From the NCBI RefSeq assembly GCF_013328815.1, contig NZ_JABUHN010000014.1, positions 1-64,000 on the forward strand: a DNA stretch of 64,000 bases. The letters are read 5' to 3'. This DNA is from Tabrizicola fusiformis. GTDB taxonomy: Bacteria > Pseudomonadota > Alphaproteobacteria > Rhodobacterales > Rhodobacteraceae. The position numbers were made by a program, and so were the translations under genes. The notes beneath the pieces are model-generated. The model had not been told where the DNA came from and made no database searches. It saw only the letters and a list, made by a program, of their open reading frames with translations. Below are positions 62,321-64,000 of the stretch, piece by piece; position 1 is the first letter of the stretch; each line of letters begins with the position of its first letter.

Positions 62321-63343
62321 ATGAAAACCATCCTTCTTTCTACCGCGCTGACCGGCCTGCTTTCCGGCGCCGTTCTGGCCGAAGACATCATCGTTGCCGG
62401 CTTTGGCGGCAATGTGCAGGAAGACCTTGCCAAGACGCTCTGGACCCCTGCGGCCGAGGCGCTTGGCGCCACACTGTTGCAGCAGTCGCATGACGGTCTG
62501 GGCGCCATCCGGGTGCAGGTGCAGTCCGGCAATCCCGGCTGGGACGTTGTTCACCTTGGCGCCGAAGACTGCGCCGCCGGTGCGCGCGAGGGACTGTTCG
62601 AGCCGCTGGATTACAATGTGATCGACGCCGCCGGGGTTCCCGCCGGGCAGAAGGCCGACAATTGGGTTGGCATCAACTCCTATTCGGTGGTGCTGGCCTG
62701 GCGCAAAGACAAGTATGGCGACAAGCACCCCACGAACTGGGCTGATTTCTGGAACACCACCGATTTCCCCGGCCGCCGTGCCCTGAGCGTCTATCCGCAG
62801 GAAATGTTCGAAATCGCCAGCATGGCCGATGGCGTGGCCAAGGATGCGATGTATCCTCTGGATTATGCCCGCGCGCTGGCCTCGCTGGAAAAGATCAAGC
62901 CGGAGATCAGCGTCTGGTGGACCACCGGCGCACAATCGGCGCAATTGCTTGCCGATGGCGAAGTGGACATGGAGGCGATCTGGTCCAGCCGCGTGGTGGG
63001 CGTGATCAAGAATGGCGCGCCGGTTGAGTTTACCTATCAGGATGCCGTGCTGGGCACCGGCTGCCTTGCCATTCTGAAAGGCACCAATAAACTGGAACTG
63101 GCCGAGAAATTCGTGGGTCAGTCGGTTTCCCCGGCCTTGCAGGCACGCATCCCGGAACTGATGCCCTATTACAGCCCGACCAATGTGGATGCCTATGCTC
63201 TGGCCAAGGTCTCGCCGGAAGCGCTGGCGGAATCGAATGCAACGCCCGAGAATGCCGCCAAGCAGGTTGCGCTGGATTTCGACTGGTGGGCCGACAATAT
63301 GGCCGACATGGTTGAAGAATACCGCGTCCTGATCGGACAGTAA
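62321..63343 (+). CDS. Polyamine-type ABC transporter substrate-binding protein
   Basis: A 340-residue periplasmic binding protein of the PotD/spermidine-putrescine (SBP_bac_8-like) class. Signal peptide residues about 1-20 (TALTGLLSGAVLAED). The mature part shows DVVHLGAEDCAAGAREGLFEPLDYNVI, INSYSVVLAWRKDKYGDKHPTNWADFW and the hinge around VWWTTGAQSAQLLADGEVDMEAIWSSR. It is followed by its PotA-type ATPase. The ligand is likely a polyamine or related amine, inferred from the aminotransferase pathway upstream. Confidence 0.85.
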   Translation: MKTILLSTALTGLLSGAVLAEDIIVAGFGGNVQEDLAKTLWTPAAEALGATLLQQSHDGLGAIRVQVQSGNPGWDVVHLGAEDCAAGAREGLFEPLDYNVIDAAGVPAGQKADNWVGINSYSVVLAWRKDKYGDKHPTNWADFWNTTDFPGRRALSVYPQEMFEIASMADGVAKDAMYPLDYARALASLEKIKPEISVWWTTGAQSAQLLADGEVDMEAIWSSRVVGVIKNGAPVEFTYQDAVLGTGCLAILKGTNKLELAEKFVGQSVSPALQARIPELMPYYSPTNVDAYALAKVSPEALAESNATPENAAKQVALDFDWWADNMADMVEEYRVLIGQ

Positions 63344-63409
63344 CCGGACGACGGGGCCGTGCCAGCGCGCGGCCCCATGACTCAACGCCCATTCGGGAGG
63401 CACGCCGAT

Positions 63410-64000
63410 GCAAGGCGAAGTTGCGATCCGCGAGATCAGCAAATCCTACGGGACATATCAAGCCCTTGACCATGTAAGCCTTGATATTGCGCCCGGCGAG
63501 TTCGTGACCCTCCTTGGCCCTTCCGGCTCGGGCAAGACGACGCTTCTGAACGTGCTGGCGGGGTTCATCCGGCCCGACAGCGGCTCGATCCGGGTGGATG
63601 GGCAGGAGTTTCTGACCCTGCCGCCCCATCGGCGCAATCTGGGGATGGTCTTCCAGAACTATGCGCTGTTTCCGCATATGTCGGTCGCGCGCAACGTGGC
63701 CTATCCCCTCACGCTGCGCAGGGTGCCCAAGGCCGAGATTGCCCGCCGTGTGGCGACCGCGCTGGAAACGGTGAAGATGGGCCATCTGGCCGACCGCCCT
63801 ATTCAGGCGCTTTCGGGGGGGCAGCGGCAGCGGGTGGCACTGGCGCGCGCAATCGTGTTCGAACCTGCGATCCTGCTGATGGACGAGCCGCTTTCGGCGC
63901 TGGACAAGAACCTGCGCGAACACATGCAGATCGAACTGAAGCGCCTGCACGACAAGCTGGGCACCACAACGGTCTATGTCACCCATGATCAGCGCGAGGC
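63410..64000 (+). CDS. Polyamine-type ABC transporter ATPase, 3' partial
   Basis: The first 197 codons of a PotA-type ABC ATPase that runs off the window. Walker A GPSGSGKTT at residues 38-45, Q-loop VFQNYALFPHM, signature LSGGQRQRVALARAI, Walker B ILLMDEPLSALDKNLRE and the His switch VYVTHDQREA are all visible. A GGGAGG ribosome site stands before the ATG. The C-terminal regulatory TOBE domain and the permease genes must lie beyond the window end. Confidence 0.9.

Overview
The window is high-GC DNA that reads as a Rhodobacteraceae-like alphaproteobacterium. The support is a ChpT-type phosphotransferase, an olsB-olsA ornithine-lipid pair, gbcA/gbcB glycine-betaine demethylase genes, the rplU-rpmA-GNAT-obg-proB-proA order, and Agrobacterium/Rhodobacter-type oxidative uronate genes. 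No 16S gene is present, so the genus cannot be fixed.

Layout. 1-8226: the distal tail/fibre module of a prophage, all on + and running toward the 3' end of tRNA-Ser(GCU) at 8723-8812, the likely attachment site. 9191-14773: ychF, a cobalamin riboswitch in front of gbcA-gbcB, mnmH and a secreted DUF1287 protein. 14866-34352: a roughly 20 kb locus for pectin or rhamnogalacturonan oligosaccharides. It has a Dpp-type ABC importer split over two convergent operons, two esterases, a GH105 unsaturated rhamnogalacturonyl hydrolase, KdgF, the unsaturated-uronate branch (KduI, KduD, KdgK), the complete oxidative galacturonate branch (Udh, galactarolactone isomerase, Gci, KdgD, 2-oxoglutarate-semialdehyde dehydrogenase), an unassigned enolase-superfamily dehydratase and two paralogous FCD-type GntR regulators. 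TGTCNGACA palindromes stand before the importer operons, kdgF and the first regulator. 34450-39675: one very large RTX protein that joins seven integrin-alpha-type FG-GAP repeats with an integrin-beta I-like domain. 39841-56023: housekeeping genes (carboxypeptidase, ctaA, lytic transglycosylase, trmJ, olsBA, chpT, proBA, obgE, L21/L27) plus a 57-codon DUF3553 gene. 56198-58260: tRNA-Ser(CGA) followed by a small AT-richer island with an HEPN-like gene and decayed phage genes. 58366-64000: a LysR regulator divergent from an aminotransferase, a semialdehyde dehydrogenase and a polyamine-type ABC transporter that runs off the window.

How the genes work together. The pectin locus appears to import acetylated oligogalacturonides or rhamnogalacturonides. 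Only the binding protein carries a signal peptide, so deacetylation and GH105 cleavage should be cytoplasmic. Unsaturated ends would go KdgF -> KduI -> KduD -> KdgK, and saturated galacturonate would be oxidised to 2-oxoglutarate. No polysaccharide lyase or KDPG aldolase is seen here. The right-hand cluster looks like import and transamination/oxidation of putrescine, GABA or a related amine. The items most worth a second look are the integrin-headpiece-like RTX protein, the B12 riboswitch on a glycine-betaine demethylase, the shared GntR operator and the HEPN gene beside tRNA-Ser(CGA).
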